This document shows, piece after piece, positions 8,451-16,980 of a DNA stretch of 64,000 nucleotides. Origin of the DNA: Arenibacter sp040216555 (GTDB taxonomy: Bacteria > Bacteroidota > Bacteroidia > Flavobacteriales > Flavobacteriaceae); the NCBI GenBank assembly GCA_040216555.1, contig JAVJOW010000020.1, positions 283,720 to 347,719 on the forward strand, in the 5' to 3' direction. Below the pieces are notes generated by a model. That model saw nothing but the letters and a program-made list of their open reading frames with translations, made no database searches and was not told the origin of the DNA. The position numbers and the translations under genes were made by a program. Numbering within the stretch: position 1 is the stretch's first letter; the number at the start of each line of letters is the position of its first letter.

Positions 8451-9491
8451 CTACTTATTTTTATCAAAAACCACACTCCATATTCCACGGACCTCATTTA
8501 CATTATAGCCAACGGCCTTATCTTCCGGGTATAATTTACTTAAAGTGGCCAGAGTAGAAGGCTTGACCTGTTCGTTGGGTTTCCCATGGCATTGGAGGCA
8601 CATGGCGTTTGTAGTTATAGGATAATATACCGTTACTTCTTCATTACCAGGAACTACTACGGGATCCACTTCGATACCCGCGGCGACCTGCTCTTTAAAA
8701 GTAGCGATATATCCCAATTCCTCTTTGTTGGCTTTATTGCCCGGGTTTCTAGGTTTATCGGAAACCCTTTTAATCTGGGCATTGTTCATAACAGAAATAC
8801 TATCTGTTAATTCTATGGCCCTAAGGTTACAAAATTCTACCGCTCCATCCGTACCTTTTTCCTGTATAGCCTTCATAAGGTTTTTCCCCAGTGCTGCCTT
8901 TGTAGCCAAGGCATAACCCAGACCTATATCCCCATAATCCGTTTGTACTCTATGTTTAGAACCTGGGCCCATTCCATTTCCCATACCTTTACCCTTTCCT
9001 TTACCCATTCCCTTTCCTTTGCCCATTCTTCTACCATGCTCCCTCTGAAAATGTTCATCGAACCATTCAGGTTGTGCAATTTCATAGTCGTACATATATT
9101 CGGCAATAAGACTTATGGTTTCTTCGGGATAGGGTTGATAGGGCATTATCCCAAATCGATTTATGGCACCTGGCATTTTGGATTTTTCCTCCTTTGGATC
9201 ATTGATCCAACCCACAATAGCTTTTGTAAATTGTTCCTTGGTAGTTGTTGAATCAATATAATGCTTCTTAATAGCCACCATGGGAGGTGCAATCATGCTG
9301 ACCTCTGATGCTTTAGGATTGTGACATAAATAGCACTCTGTCTCAATAATCTTTTTACCTGGATGCATCTTTGCCTGATCAACCGATGAGTTTTCTACCA
9401 TCGTTTCCACAGGTATAGTTTCCGTTTTTTTAGCCTCCTTACAGCTAACCAGGGTGATTAAAAGGATTGTCAAGAAAGATAGATACTTCAT
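8451..9491 (-). CDS. c-type cytochrome lipoprotein with C-terminal DUF3365 (Tll0287-like) domain
   Basis: The 346-residue protein has a lipobox (TLVSC, Cys17) and two haem attachment sites: CYLCH at residues 53-57 in a small N-terminal cytochrome domain, and CLQCH at 298-302 in the C-terminal domain. The C-terminal half resembles DUF3365, a single-haem sensor-like fold. The two domains are joined by a low-complexity linker of repeated Gly-Lys-Gly-Met (about 155-180). It is probably a periplasmic electron-transfer or redox-sensing protein anchored in a membrane. It ends the small operon that also encodes an HMA protein and a rhodanese, which suggests a role in metal or sulfur stress. That role is inference. 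Confidence 0.85.
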   Translation of the reverse strand: MKYLSFLTILLITLVSCKEAKKTETIPVETMVENSSVDQAKMHPGKKIIETECYLCHNPKASEVSMIAPPMVAIKKHYIDSTTTKEQFTKAIVGWINDPKEEKSKMPGAINRFGIMPYQPYPEETISLIAEYMYDYEIAQPEWFDEHFQREHGRRMGKGKGMGKGKGKGMGNGMGPGSKHRVQTDYGDIGLGYALATKAALGKNLMKAIQEKGTDGAVEFCNLRAIELTDSISVMNNAQIKRVSDKPRNPGNKANKEELGYIATFKEQVAAGIEVDPVVVPGNEEVTVYYPITTNAMCLQCHGKPNEQVKPSTLATLSKLYPEDKAVGYNVNEVRGIWSVVFDKNK

Positions 9492-9512
9492 AAAGCTAAT
9501 TTTTTTTTGGAT

Positions 9513-9785
9513 TTATTCCTTTATCATCCTTCCCGCCGCACAGCTAAGAAAGGATTTGGCCTTATCTCCCAATCCGTTTTTGGCATCCACTGTAGGATAG
9601 CCCAAAGCTTTAAGGGCATCCCTTAACCTTTGTGTGGCCGTAACGTTGTTCGATTCAAAAGATACCGTTCCCGAGTTTACATCAACCATAACCTCCGAGA
9701 TATTCTCCAATTCCGATAATTTGGTGGTAATTGTTTTAGCACAACCCCCACATTTTATATTTTGAACACTGAGTGCTAATTTCAT
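9513..9785 (-). CDS. Heavy-metal-associated (HMA) domain protein, copper-chaperone-like
   Basis: The 90-residue cytoplasmic protein has one ferredoxin-like HMA fold. The metal site is KCGGCAKT with Cys12 and Cys15, and the second strand-helix unit contains GTVSFESN and LRDALKALGYP. Such proteins carry Cu(I) or another soft metal to P-type ATPases or donate it to enzymes. Compared with CopZ it has about 20 extra C-terminal residues with one further cysteine. No P-type ATPase is encoded nearby. It lies 33 bases after the rhodanese gene and 21 bases before the cytochrome gene. Confidence 0.88.
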   Translation of the reverse strand: MKLALSVQNIKCGGCAKTITTKLSELENISEVMVDVNSGTVSFESNNVTATQRLRDALKALGYPTVDAKNGLGDKAKSFLSCAAGRMIKE

Positions 9786-9818
9786 CGCATTAATTTAAGC
9801 TCAATTGATAAATTATTG

Positions 9819-10163
9819 TTATCTCCAAGACATATAGCCACCCCTCAGGTCAACTACTTTTTCAAATCCCATACCTATCAATTTATGCGCCGCTCTCTGG
9901 CTCCTTGCACCAGAACGACAATACAGGTACACAGGCTTGTCCTTGGACAATTTTTCACAGTATCTTTCAAAGCCTGCGGCATTGAAAAAGTCAACATTTA
10001 CAGCATTTTTTATGTGACCGCCACCATATTCATTAGGTGTACGAACATCTATAAGCTGTACTTTTTTACCCGCTATGGCCGCTGAAAAGTCGGCCTGACT
10101 CAATATTTCAATTTTATCCGATTTCTCTTTGCTTGTTCCGAAAAGTGTACTAAAAATAGACAT
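9819..10163 (-). CDS. Single-domain rhodanese-like sulfurtransferase
   Basis: The 114-residue protein is a single rhodanese domain. The active-site loop CRSGARS (Cys82) and the entry motif LIDVRTPNEYGGGHI match the family. Single-domain rhodaneses of this type pass persulfide sulfur between proteins; sequence alone cannot define donor or acceptor. There is no signal peptide, so it acts in the cytoplasm. It is first in a three-gene minus operon. A terminator-like hairpin lies 42-77 bases upstream of its start, inside its probable leader. Confidence 0.9.
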   Translation of the reverse strand: MSIFSTLFGTSKEKSDKIEILSQADFSAAIAGKKVQLIDVRTPNEYGGGHIKNAVNVDFFNAAGFERYCEKLSKDKPVYLYCRSGARSQRAAHKLIGMGFEKVVDLRGGYMSWR

Positions 10164-10200
10164 ATTATTTCTTTTTTGAGTTAATTTATGATCCTTGTTT

Positions 10201-10240
10201 AAAAAAGGAAACCGTCACCTTTTACAATGACCGTTTCCTT
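10201..10240 (-). terminator. Terminator-like hairpin in the leader of the rhodanese operon
   Basis: On the minus strand AAGGAAACGGTCA (10240-10228) pairs with TGACGGTTTCCTT (10217-10205), 12 of 13 positions, around a 10-base loop, and six T's follow at once. This is a good intrinsic terminator. No supported gene ends just before it, and the rhodanese gene starts 42 bases after it, so it may be an attenuator in the 5' leader or the end of an unannotated small RNA. Confidence 0.6.
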
Positions 10241-10271
10241 ATACAACCAACCAAAACATTTATTTATAGTG

Positions 10272-10279
10272 TAAAGATA
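10272..10279 (-). promoter_or_regulatory. Candidate -7 element upstream of the rhodanese operon
   Basis: The minus strand reads TATCTTTA, one mismatch to TAnnTTTG. If used, the leader would be about 100 bases and would contain the hairpin at 10201-10240. The best TTG for the -33 element is 23 bases upstream, so the match is weak. Confidence 0.3.
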
Positions 10280-10535
10280 GACCAAGCTTTTGTTGTCCAC
10301 TGCAACTTTTGTTACACTCCCCCCTATTTTACGGAAAAAAGTTTTGCTTTTACAAACAGTTAAATTCCAGAGAATTAAAAAACAAGTAATAATGTAATCA
10401 ACAAAAGCGTGTACAAAGTAAGCTACAAATAGGAGTCCCAAATTCGTTTTATTCCCCAATCCTATCAGTAAAAGATGAACACTTTACAATAGCAATATAA
10501 TATATATTACTTAATATACATTATATATTAACCCT

Positions 10536-10554
10536 AACCAATATTTAATTGGTT
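10536..10554. promoter_or_regulatory. Inverted repeat upstream of the carbohydrate operon
   Basis: AACCAAT and ATTGGTT form perfect arms around a five-base ATTTA spacer. The repeat lies 95-113 bases before the start of the 10650 gene, with a long alternating A/T stretch just before it (10494-10530). It is a candidate operator for the plus-strand operon 10650-17973; no regulator is encoded nearby. The rest of the 486-base gap 10164-10649 holds only the hairpin and promoter listed separately. Confidence 0.4.
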
Positions 10555-10649
10555 TTAGTGATTAAAATGAGTTAATATTATTGCATTAATGAAATAAAGG
10601 AAGAATCATTTCCCCGAAAAATTTAAACGCACACAAATAGGAACTAGCC

Positions 10650-11870
10650 ATGTTTAAATATTGTTTATTGCCCTTGGTTTCGGTTTTTACTTTTATAAAC
10701 CATGGCCTGCTTGCCCAAAAAGTAAACGAATTCCCAAAGAAAACGGACCCCTTATACAAAAGGGTGGAAATGTTTGACCGTTTGATGCTTGGAAACCATT
10801 GGAACGAAGGCGCTATAATGCAACACGTTATTTTTCCTCCTGCGGGACTGGAACAACCAATAGTTGGTTCCCAGGCCGATTGTCTGGATCCCACTTCCGA
10901 AATGCTGGCCGCCTACTCCCATAAGTACGCTATTACAGGAGACCCAAAGGACAGGAAAATAGCCAATGACATCTTCGAGGCTATATTAAAACTGGAAAAA
11001 GTTACAGGCGTTGAAGGATTGGTGGCACGGAGTTTCAATAGGACCAACGAACCCCTTTGGCACGAAGAAGTCTTTTGGTACCATGAATGGCACCAATCCT
11101 CCTCCATGCCTGGTTACCGCTGGCTGGGCGATTTAAGCGCCGATAAGTTTACTTCCATATTTTACGGTGTGGGAACCTTCTGGGAACTATGTGCAGATGC
11201 GGTATACAAGGAGAAAGCAGCAGCCCTCCTCGACCGATTTATAGGAAGGGTGATGGACAATAATTTTAAACTTACGGATCTGGACGGAAAAATGACCTTG
11301 TGGGGCAACTTCTGCCCTAACCTTCCGCACCAAGAACTCAATTCATTGGAAATGTTGGCCGCCCTTAAGGTAACCCATCATATTACGGGAAAGGAACGGT
11401 ACAATGCCGCCTACCACATGCTTATAGACCGCTATCATTATGACGACCACCAAATTAATTCCAAAATACTATTCCCTAAAGAATGGCGGAATGTGGGGGA
11501 CGACTACCATGCGGCCCGTTCCCTCTATATGATTATGCGCCTAGAGGACGACCCCAACTTACTAAATAAATACCGTATGAATTTAAACAGACATTGGTAC
11601 GATTGGAAGGATATTGAATTTACATGGGAAAGCAATATTTGGTTTTTGATGGTCTATAAGGTACTTACAGGAGAGGACATTTTTACCGAAGAGAAAAAGC
11701 AGGGCATTAAGGACATGTGGGGATTTGAACGCAATACTAAGGAATTTAAAATCCCACAAAAAGATGGTAGCTTTAAAATGGTACGTTCCGAGGAAGAACG
11801 CACCGCCGCTGCCATGATCAGAAATTATTGGTTTGGTAGGTATTACGGTATTATTGATGAAAAATGGTAA
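10650..11870 (+). CDS. Secreted protein of unknown function, probable (alpha/alpha) barrel
   Basis: The 406-residue product has a Sec signal peptide (cleavage near LLAQ, residue 22). The mature part is rich in Trp, His, Tyr and Asp and has repeated helix pairs resembling the (alpha/alpha)6 barrel of some glycosidases, lyases and epimerases. Conserved-looking clusters include WHEEVFWYHEWHQSSSM (about 145-161) and GDLSADKFTSIFYGVG. I do not recognise the family with confidence. It opens the plus-strand operon that continues with an FGE-fold protein, a GH20-related protein and two aldolases. A role in degrading or modifying a carbohydrate outside the cytoplasm is therefore plausible. Confidence 0.75.
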   Translation: MFKYCLLPLVSVFTFINHGLLAQKVNEFPKKTDPLYKRVEMFDRLMLGNHWNEGAIMQHVIFPPAGLEQPIVGSQADCLDPTSEMLAAYSHKYAITGDPKDRKIANDIFEAILKLEKVTGVEGLVARSFNRTNEPLWHEEVFWYHEWHQSSSMPGYRWLGDLSADKFTSIFYGVGTFWELCADAVYKEKAAALLDRFIGRVMDNNFKLTDLDGKMTLWGNFCPNLPHQELNSLEMLAALKVTHHITGKERYNAAYHMLIDRYHYDDHQINSKILFPKEWRNVGDDYHAARSLYMIMRLEDDPNLLNKYRMNLNRHWYDWKDIEFTWESNIWFLMVYKVLTGEDIFTEEKKQGIKDMWGFERNTKEFKIPQKDGSFKMVRSEEERTAAAMIRNYWFGRYYGIIDEKW

Positions 11871-11890
11871 TCACAAATAATAGGAAGCGT

Positions 11891-12586
11891 ATGAAATCTT
11901 GTTTAACACTTCTCACTTTTTTAGTACATATATTTTATGTAGTAGGGCAAGAAAAGCCTACTCCTCCCGAGGGAATGGTTTATGTTCCTGCCGGTGAATT
12001 CATTATGGGCAGCGTCTATGGCGACCCGGATGAACGGCCTCAGCAAATTGCAAGTACAAAGGCGTTCTTTATAGACAAATATGAAGTTAGCAATACGGAA
12101 TTTGCCAAATTTGACCCCACTTTTAAATTCCCCCCGGAAAAAAAGAACAATGCAGCAATAGTGACCTGGTCCAAAGCGGACGCCTATGCTAAATGGGCAG
12201 GGAAACGTTTGCCTACGGAAAAAGAATGGGAAAAAGCGGCGAGGGGTATAGACGGCCGCGTATTTCCATGGGGAGATACCTATGACAACACCTACGTTGT
12301 TTGGGACCAAAAAGAGACACGCGGCACTTCCATAGCCAAACCTGCAAGTCCGTACGGTTGCTATGATATGGCCGGAAGTGTGTGGGAATGGACATCGGAC
12401 TGGTATAAACCCTACCCTGGCAATAGGGTACCTATGGAACAATATGGCGAAACCTACAAAGTAATGCGGGGCGGATCCAATTTTAACAACCACTCCTTTA
12501 TTCGTACCTCACAGCGCTATTATGTGTTACCGGAAAAAATACACGTATATCCGGTTGGAATACGATGTGTAAAGGACATAGATTAA
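11891..12586 (+). CDS. Secreted FGE-sulfatase-domain (SUMF1-like) protein
   Basis: I place the start at ATG 11891 because the signal peptide (MKSCLTLLTFL... cleaved near VVGQ) begins there. An upstream ATG at 11864 overlaps the previous gene. The mature protein is one formylglycine-generating-enzyme fold: GMVYVPAGEFIMGS, RLPTEKEWEKAARG, YDMAGSVWEWTSDWY, VMRGGSN and VGIRCV follow in the family order. The active-site cysteine region of true sulfatase activators is not evident, and no sulfatase is encoded in the window. A carbohydrate- or ligand-binding role, as in many non-catalytic members, is more likely. It is co-transcribed with genes on both sides. Confidence 0.85.
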   Translation: MKSCLTLLTFLVHIFYVVGQEKPTPPEGMVYVPAGEFIMGSVYGDPDERPQQIASTKAFFIDKYEVSNTEFAKFDPTFKFPPEKKNNAAIVTWSKADAYAKWAGKRLPTEKEWEKAARGIDGRVFPWGDTYDNTYVVWDQKETRGTSIAKPASPYGCYDMAGSVWEWTSDWYKPYPGNRVPMEQYGETYKVMRGGSNFNNHSFIRTSQRYYVLPEKIHVYPVGIRCVKDID

Positions 12587-12618
12587 AACAACGCTCTCAA
12601 AAAACAGTATTATAAAAA

Positions 12619-14973
12619 ATGTCTAACAAGATGAAAAGACAACTAAAATTTTGGCTGGTATTTATTGGAATTGGCAGTATGCTGTCTTGCGAAAAAGAGC
12701 AGCAGAAAACCTTGGACCTTTCCCAAGCAAACATTGTAATATCGGCCCAGATTAAATCTCCGATCCAAGAAACGGCCGCCAACGTTCTATTGGAAGAAAT
12801 TAAAAAACGAACCGATCTTCAACTCGGATTAAACAATAATTGGGATTCCAAAACTACCATTGCCCTGGTCTTGGCCAATGAAAAGGAATTGTATGGAATA
12901 AAAGTACCGGCCCGTGATGGCGATAATACCCCCGAATTAATAAAAGAAGGCTATCGTATTTTACATCAAAATGATGCCGACAAAAATATCCTATGGGTCA
13001 TTGCTGCGGATAAACGGGGCATCCTTTACGGCATAGGTAAACTCTTGCGAACGGCCAAAATGGAAAATGGTATAATAACACTGACCCCTAATATTGATTT
13101 CTCCGAATCCCCGGAATATGCCCTTCGCGGACATCAGTTCGGCTACAGGAATACCGCCAATTCCTGGGATGCCTGGACTGTGGAGCAGTTTGATCAACAT
13201 TTTAGGGAACAAGTACTTTTTGGGGCGAATAGTTTTGAAAACATTCCCTTTCAAGAGCCCGATTCAAGTCCCCACTTTAAGGTAGATCCCCAGATAATGG
13301 AAGTGGAACTAAGCAAAATATGCGAGAAATACGATGCCGATTATTGGGTCTGGACGCCAGCTCCCCATGACCTCACCATAAAAAATGCGCATCAGGACGG
13401 ACTTGCAGAACAAGAGGCGTTTTATGCAAAATGCCCAAGATTGGACGGAGTATTTGTTCCTGGCGGAGATCCAGGGGAAAATCATCCTGCCCAACTAATC
13501 CCTTATTTAAATGACTTGTCCGAGATATTGCACAAATACCATCCAAATGCGGGTATTTGGGTTTCGCTTCAAGGGTTTAATAAAGAAAAAGTGGAATATT
13601 TTTTTAATTACCTAAATTCTGATAGTCCAGATTGGCTTAAAGGGGTTGTATATGGCCCTAGTAGTCCGCCCATAGATTTGGAACGGGAAATGTTGCCGAA
13701 AAAATATCTGCATCGCTTTTATCCCGATATCACCCACACCGTTAGATGTCATTATCCAGTAGATAATTGGGATCAGGCTTATGGATTGACCTTGGGAAGG
13801 GAGCCTATTAACCCACAACCACTAATGTACACCCAGCTTTTTAGGAGGGATACCAAATATACCGATGGCTTTATTACTTATTCTGATGGTTCCCATGACG
13901 ATGTTAATAAAGTATTATGGAGCCAATTGGGCTGGGATTCCATGAAAGATCCGAAAGATATTATCCATGAATACACACAATTCTTCTTTGGCCCAGAAGT
14001 AGCCGAGGAAGCGGCACATGGCATATTTGATTTGGAAAAAAATTGGGATGGACCCATTTTGGACAACAATTCCATTAAAGAAACCTTGGCATTGTGGAAA
14101 GACTTGGAGGAAAACAACCCCGATCTGGCAAATAATTGGAGGTGGCAACAACTCATCCTGCGGGCCTATTACGACGCCTATATTCAGGACCGTCTTGCCT
14201 ACGAAAAAGGCCTAGAGGCCGAAGCTTATGAAATACTGGCCCAAGCGAATACCATTGGGGCCGACAAAGCCATGAGCGATGCCCTACAGCACATTAATAA
14301 GGCCGATACCGAATTGGTGTCACAAGACCTGAAGAAAAAGGTTTTTGAATATGGTGAGAAGCTATTCCAATCAATAGGAGCACAGACGAGCGTGGAAAAA
14401 TATCAGGCACGTAGTGCAGAAAGAGGTGCAATTTTGGATTTTATAGATTATCCTTTGAATAATAGATGGTGGTTGGAAGACGAATTCAAAAAAATTGACG
14501 AATTAAATTCGGAAGCCAAAAAGCTAGAGCGATTGGAATTTATTAAAAACTATGAATCCCCGGGAGAGGGCAGTTTTTACGACAACATTTCCAGTGCGGA
14601 TGCTAAACATGTAACCTCAAAAACCGATGATGCCATAGACTTCCTGTGGGAAAACAACGGTTTAAGTAGAAAGCGGCTTTCTACCCAATTGTTCCAATTT
14701 ACCCCTACCTTGGAATACAATGATTTGGATCCGGATTCCAATTATTTAATTCGTGTTTCAGGTTATGGAGAGGCCCTTTTAAGGGCTAATGGAGAACTCT
14801 TAAAACCTACCAAATATGAAAAGGGATTTGAGGAATTTAAGGAATTTCCGCTTCCAAAAGAGTTGATCAAGGATGGTCACCTAAAAATAAGCTTTGACAA
14901 GCCCGATGAGGAACACCTCAACTGGAGAAAACAATCACGGGTAACCGATGTCTGGCTTATTAAACAAAAATAA
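12619..14973 (+). CDS. Glycoside-hydrolase-like lipoprotein with GH20-type N-terminal domain
   Basis: The 784-residue protein has a lipobox (GSMLSC), so it is membrane-anchored outside the cytoplasm; an alternative ATG at 12631 would keep the signal. Residues about 35-150 resemble the alpha/beta domain that precedes the catalytic barrel in GH20, GH67 and GH84 (ending IAADKRGILYGIGKLLR). A TIM-barrel-like region follows from ALRGHQFGYR. GVFVPGGDPGENH (about 275-287) sits where GH20 enzymes carry their Asp-Glu pair, but I cannot assign the catalytic residues. A helical region (about 500-620) and a C-terminal beta domain complete it. The exact GH family is not recognised. The operon partners suggest action on an amino-sugar or uronic-acid glycan. 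Confidence 0.75.
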   Translation: MSNKMKRQLKFWLVFIGIGSMLSCEKEQQKTLDLSQANIVISAQIKSPIQETAANVLLEEIKKRTDLQLGLNNNWDSKTTIALVLANEKELYGIKVPARDGDNTPELIKEGYRILHQNDADKNILWVIAADKRGILYGIGKLLRTAKMENGIITLTPNIDFSESPEYALRGHQFGYRNTANSWDAWTVEQFDQHFREQVLFGANSFENIPFQEPDSSPHFKVDPQIMEVELSKICEKYDADYWVWTPAPHDLTIKNAHQDGLAEQEAFYAKCPRLDGVFVPGGDPGENHPAQLIPYLNDLSEILHKYHPNAGIWVSLQGFNKEKVEYFFNYLNSDSPDWLKGVVYGPSSPPIDLEREMLPKKYLHRFYPDITHTVRCHYPVDNWDQAYGLTLGREPINPQPLMYTQLFRRDTKYTDGFITYSDGSHDDVNKVLWSQLGWDSMKDPKDIIHEYTQFFFGPEVAEEAAHGIFDLEKNWDGPILDNNSIKETLALWKDLEENNPDLANNWRWQQLILRAYYDAYIQDRLAYEKGLEAEAYEILAQANTIGADKAMSDALQHINKADTELVSQDLKKKVFEYGEKLFQSIGAQTSVEKYQARSAERGAILDFIDYPLNNRWWLEDEFKKIDELNSEAKKLERLEFIKNYESPGEGSFYDNISSADAKHVTSKTDDAIDFLWENNGLSRKRLSTQLFQFTPTLEYNDLDPDSNYLIRVSGYGEALLRANGELLKPTKYEKGFEEFKEFPLPKELIKDGHLKISFDKPDEEHLNWRKQSRVTDVWLIKQK

Positions 14974-14974
14974 G

Positions 14975-15907
14975 ATGTTGACCCATAAAAAACTCTTCCC
15001 CCTAAAGGGAATTGTTACCGTGCTCAACACCCCCTTTACCAAGGATGATACCATTGACCATGCTGCCTTAAGGAACCATGTAGAGGAGGCATTAAAGGCG
15101 GGGGTTGCCGGTATTTTGGTGCCCGCCATGGCCGCAGAAGTATATAAATTATCCCATTTGGAGAGATTGGAAATGCTATCGACGGTTCTGGAAACCGCAG
15201 GGGACAAGATACCCGTAATTGGTGGTGCAGGGGAACAGGATCTATCCAAAAGCAGGGAACTACTAAAGGCCTATATAAATTTAGGCTGTAAGAATGTGCT
15301 ATTCCAAATTCCTTTTATCGAGGAGCAACAGTTCCGGAATCATTTTATGGAATTGGCCGCCCTTGATCCAGAAATGATTGTGCTACAAGATTGGGATGCT
15401 ACTGGGTATGGTCTATCGGATGACCTCATAGTTGATTTATTTGAAAAAGTGGATGCCTTTCGATGTTTAAAAATTGAAACCGTACCCGCGGGTCCCAAAT
15501 ATTCCAGAATTTTAGAACTCACCCAAGGGAAATTGAACGTTAGCGGGGGATGGGCCGTTACCCAAATGATGGAAGGCCTTCAAAGAGGTGTTCATGCCTT
15601 TATGCCCACTGGAATACATTTCATTTACACCAGCATATACCGTATGTTCACAGAAGGTAGGACGGAGGATGCCGAGGCCCTGTTCGGTAAAATAATTCCA
15701 GTGCTGGCCTTTTCCAATCAACACCTGGACATTTCCATTCATTTTTTTAAACGGCTATTATTCCGCCAAGGCATTTATAGTACCCCCAATGTCCGTAATC
15801 CTATTCTTCCGTTTGATGCCGTGCATAAAAAATTGGCAGACAAACATATAGATACGATAATTAGGCTCGAAAACCAACTTAAGGCCCAAAGAGCCAATAA
15901 ACACTGA
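14975..15907 (+). CDS. Dihydrodipicolinate synthase family aldolase, divergent
   Basis: I start at ATG 14975, one base after the upstream stop. An in-frame ATG at 14948 would overlap the GH-like gene and add nine unlikely residues. The 310-residue protein has the DHDPS/NAL fold: an N-terminal substrate loop (PAMAAEVYKLSHLER) and the Schiff-base lysine in FRCLKIE. The usual catalytic tyrosine motif is replaced by LQDWDATGYG, so it is not a lysine-biosynthesis enzyme. Relatives cleave or make 2-keto acids such as 2-keto-3-deoxy sugar acids or sialic acid. It is cytoplasmic and lies in a sugar operon beside a second family member, which suggests two different keto-acid substrates. Confidence 0.85.
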   Translation: MLTHKKLFPLKGIVTVLNTPFTKDDTIDHAALRNHVEEALKAGVAGILVPAMAAEVYKLSHLERLEMLSTVLETAGDKIPVIGGAGEQDLSKSRELLKAYINLGCKNVLFQIPFIEEQQFRNHFMELAALDPEMIVLQDWDATGYGLSDDLIVDLFEKVDAFRCLKIETVPAGPKYSRILELTQGKLNVSGGWAVTQMMEGLQRGVHAFMPTGIHFIYTSIYRMFTEGRTEDAEALFGKIIPVLAFSNQHLDISIHFFKRLLFRQGIYSTPNVRNPILPFDAVHKKLADKHIDTIIRLENQLKAQRANKH

Positions 15908-16061
15908 CATTGGCTATATCCCTGATATTTGTGTCTTAAACTATTTCTGACAAAACTTTGGGATAAAATACACAAGGGTCAATATATTATCTATTTTAAA
16001 TAATATAGTTGTGGTACACCCCTGCCTTTTAAATTTACTTTGTTCCTACTAAAGAAAATAT

Positions 16062-16973
16062 ATGGCATTAGAATTAAAAGGGATCATTCCCCCAATGGTT
16101 ACCCCTCTTAACGCAGACGGTGGTTTGGATGTAAAAGGATTGGAAAAACTCATTGAACACCTTATTAATGGAGGTGTGCACGGTATATTCATTTTAGGTA
16201 CCAACGGGGAAGCTCCCAGTCTTAGTTATGCCTTGCGTAAAGAGCTAATTACAAAGGCTTGTAAATATATCCGCGGAAGGGTTCCGGTACTGGTAGGAAT
16301 AACCGATACCTCCTTTAGCGGTTCCTTGGACATTGCAGCACACTCCAAAGAAGCCGGTGCAGATGCAGTAGTGGTAGCCCCTCCTTATTACCTTCCAATT
16401 TCTCAGGAAGAAATGGTCGACTATTTGGAGCGTTTAATTCCACAATTGTCCTTGCCTGTTATGATGTATAATATGCCAAGCTGTACCAAACTACACCTTT
16501 CCTTGGAGACCGTAAAAAAGGCTAAGGAATTGGGTGCCATAGGTATCAAGGACAGCTCAGGTGATATGTCCTATTTCTACTCGTTGATTGAAGCATTTAA
16601 GGAGACTCCGGAATTTTCCATCATTGTAGGAACAGAAATGTTTTTACCGGAGACTATACTATATGGTGGTCATGGGGCCGTTGCGGGAGGAGCAAATTTC
16701 TTACCAGAATTATTTGTTGATCTTTACAAAGCCTCTGTGGTGAATAATTTAGAGGATATAAAAATACTTCGCAATAAGGTGGCCTTTGTAAACAGCAGTA
16801 TTTATTGCGTAGGCAAGAATGCTTCTAGAATAACCAAGGGCATCAAATGTGCCCTATCGGTAATGGACATTTGTGAGGACCATATGGCCTTGCCATTGAG
16901 AAAATTTGAAAACGGGGAAAGGGAAAAGGTAAAAGAATATTTAGACCAGTTCGCAGGAACACAGGTCATTTAA
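16062..16973 (+). CDS. Dihydrodipicolinate synthase family aldolase
   Basis: The 303-residue cytoplasmic protein has the complete DHDPS-family active site: GTNGEAPSL (alpha-keto acid carboxylate site), MYNMPS carrying the catalytic tyrosine, and GIKDSSGD carrying the Schiff-base lysine. Its position in a sugar operon next to a Gfo/Idh/MocA oxidoreductase and away from lysine genes makes a 2-keto-3-deoxy sugar acid or N-acetylneuraminate-type aldolase more likely than DapA. A gap of 154 bases separates it from the previous gene; TTACTTTG at 16035-16042 resembles a -7 element, so it may have its own promoter. Confidence 0.88.
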   Translation: MALELKGIIPPMVTPLNADGGLDVKGLEKLIEHLINGGVHGIFILGTNGEAPSLSYALRKELITKACKYIRGRVPVLVGITDTSFSGSLDIAAHSKEAGADAVVVAPPYYLPISQEEMVDYLERLIPQLSLPVMMYNMPSCTKLHLSLETVKKAKELGAIGIKDSSGDMSYFYSLIEAFKETPEFSIIVGTEMFLPETILYGGHGAVAGGANFLPELFVDLYKASVVNNLEDIKILRNKVAFVNSSIYCVGKNASRITKGIKCALSVMDICEDHMALPLRKFENGEREKVKEYLDQFAGTQVI

Positions 16974-16980
16974 AAAATTG

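Noticed and set aside
8943..9251. Open frame antisense to the cytochrome linker
   Set aside because: It is produced by the low-complexity Gly/Lys/Met codons of the real gene.
10199..10459. 86-codon open frame on the minus strand
   Set aside because: Its last codons run through the terminator-like hairpin, the composition is not protein-like and no motif or upstream signal supports it.
11921..12493. 190-codon open frame antisense to the FGE-fold gene
   Set aside because: It lies fully inside a well-supported gene on the other strand and shows only cysteine- and arginine-rich noise.
11891..12586. Sulfatase-activating formylglycine-generating enzyme
   Set aside because: The active-site cysteine region is not evident and there is no sulfatase gene in the window.
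16062..16973. DapA of lysine biosynthesis
   Set aside because: Operon context is sugar metabolism and another family member is adjacent.
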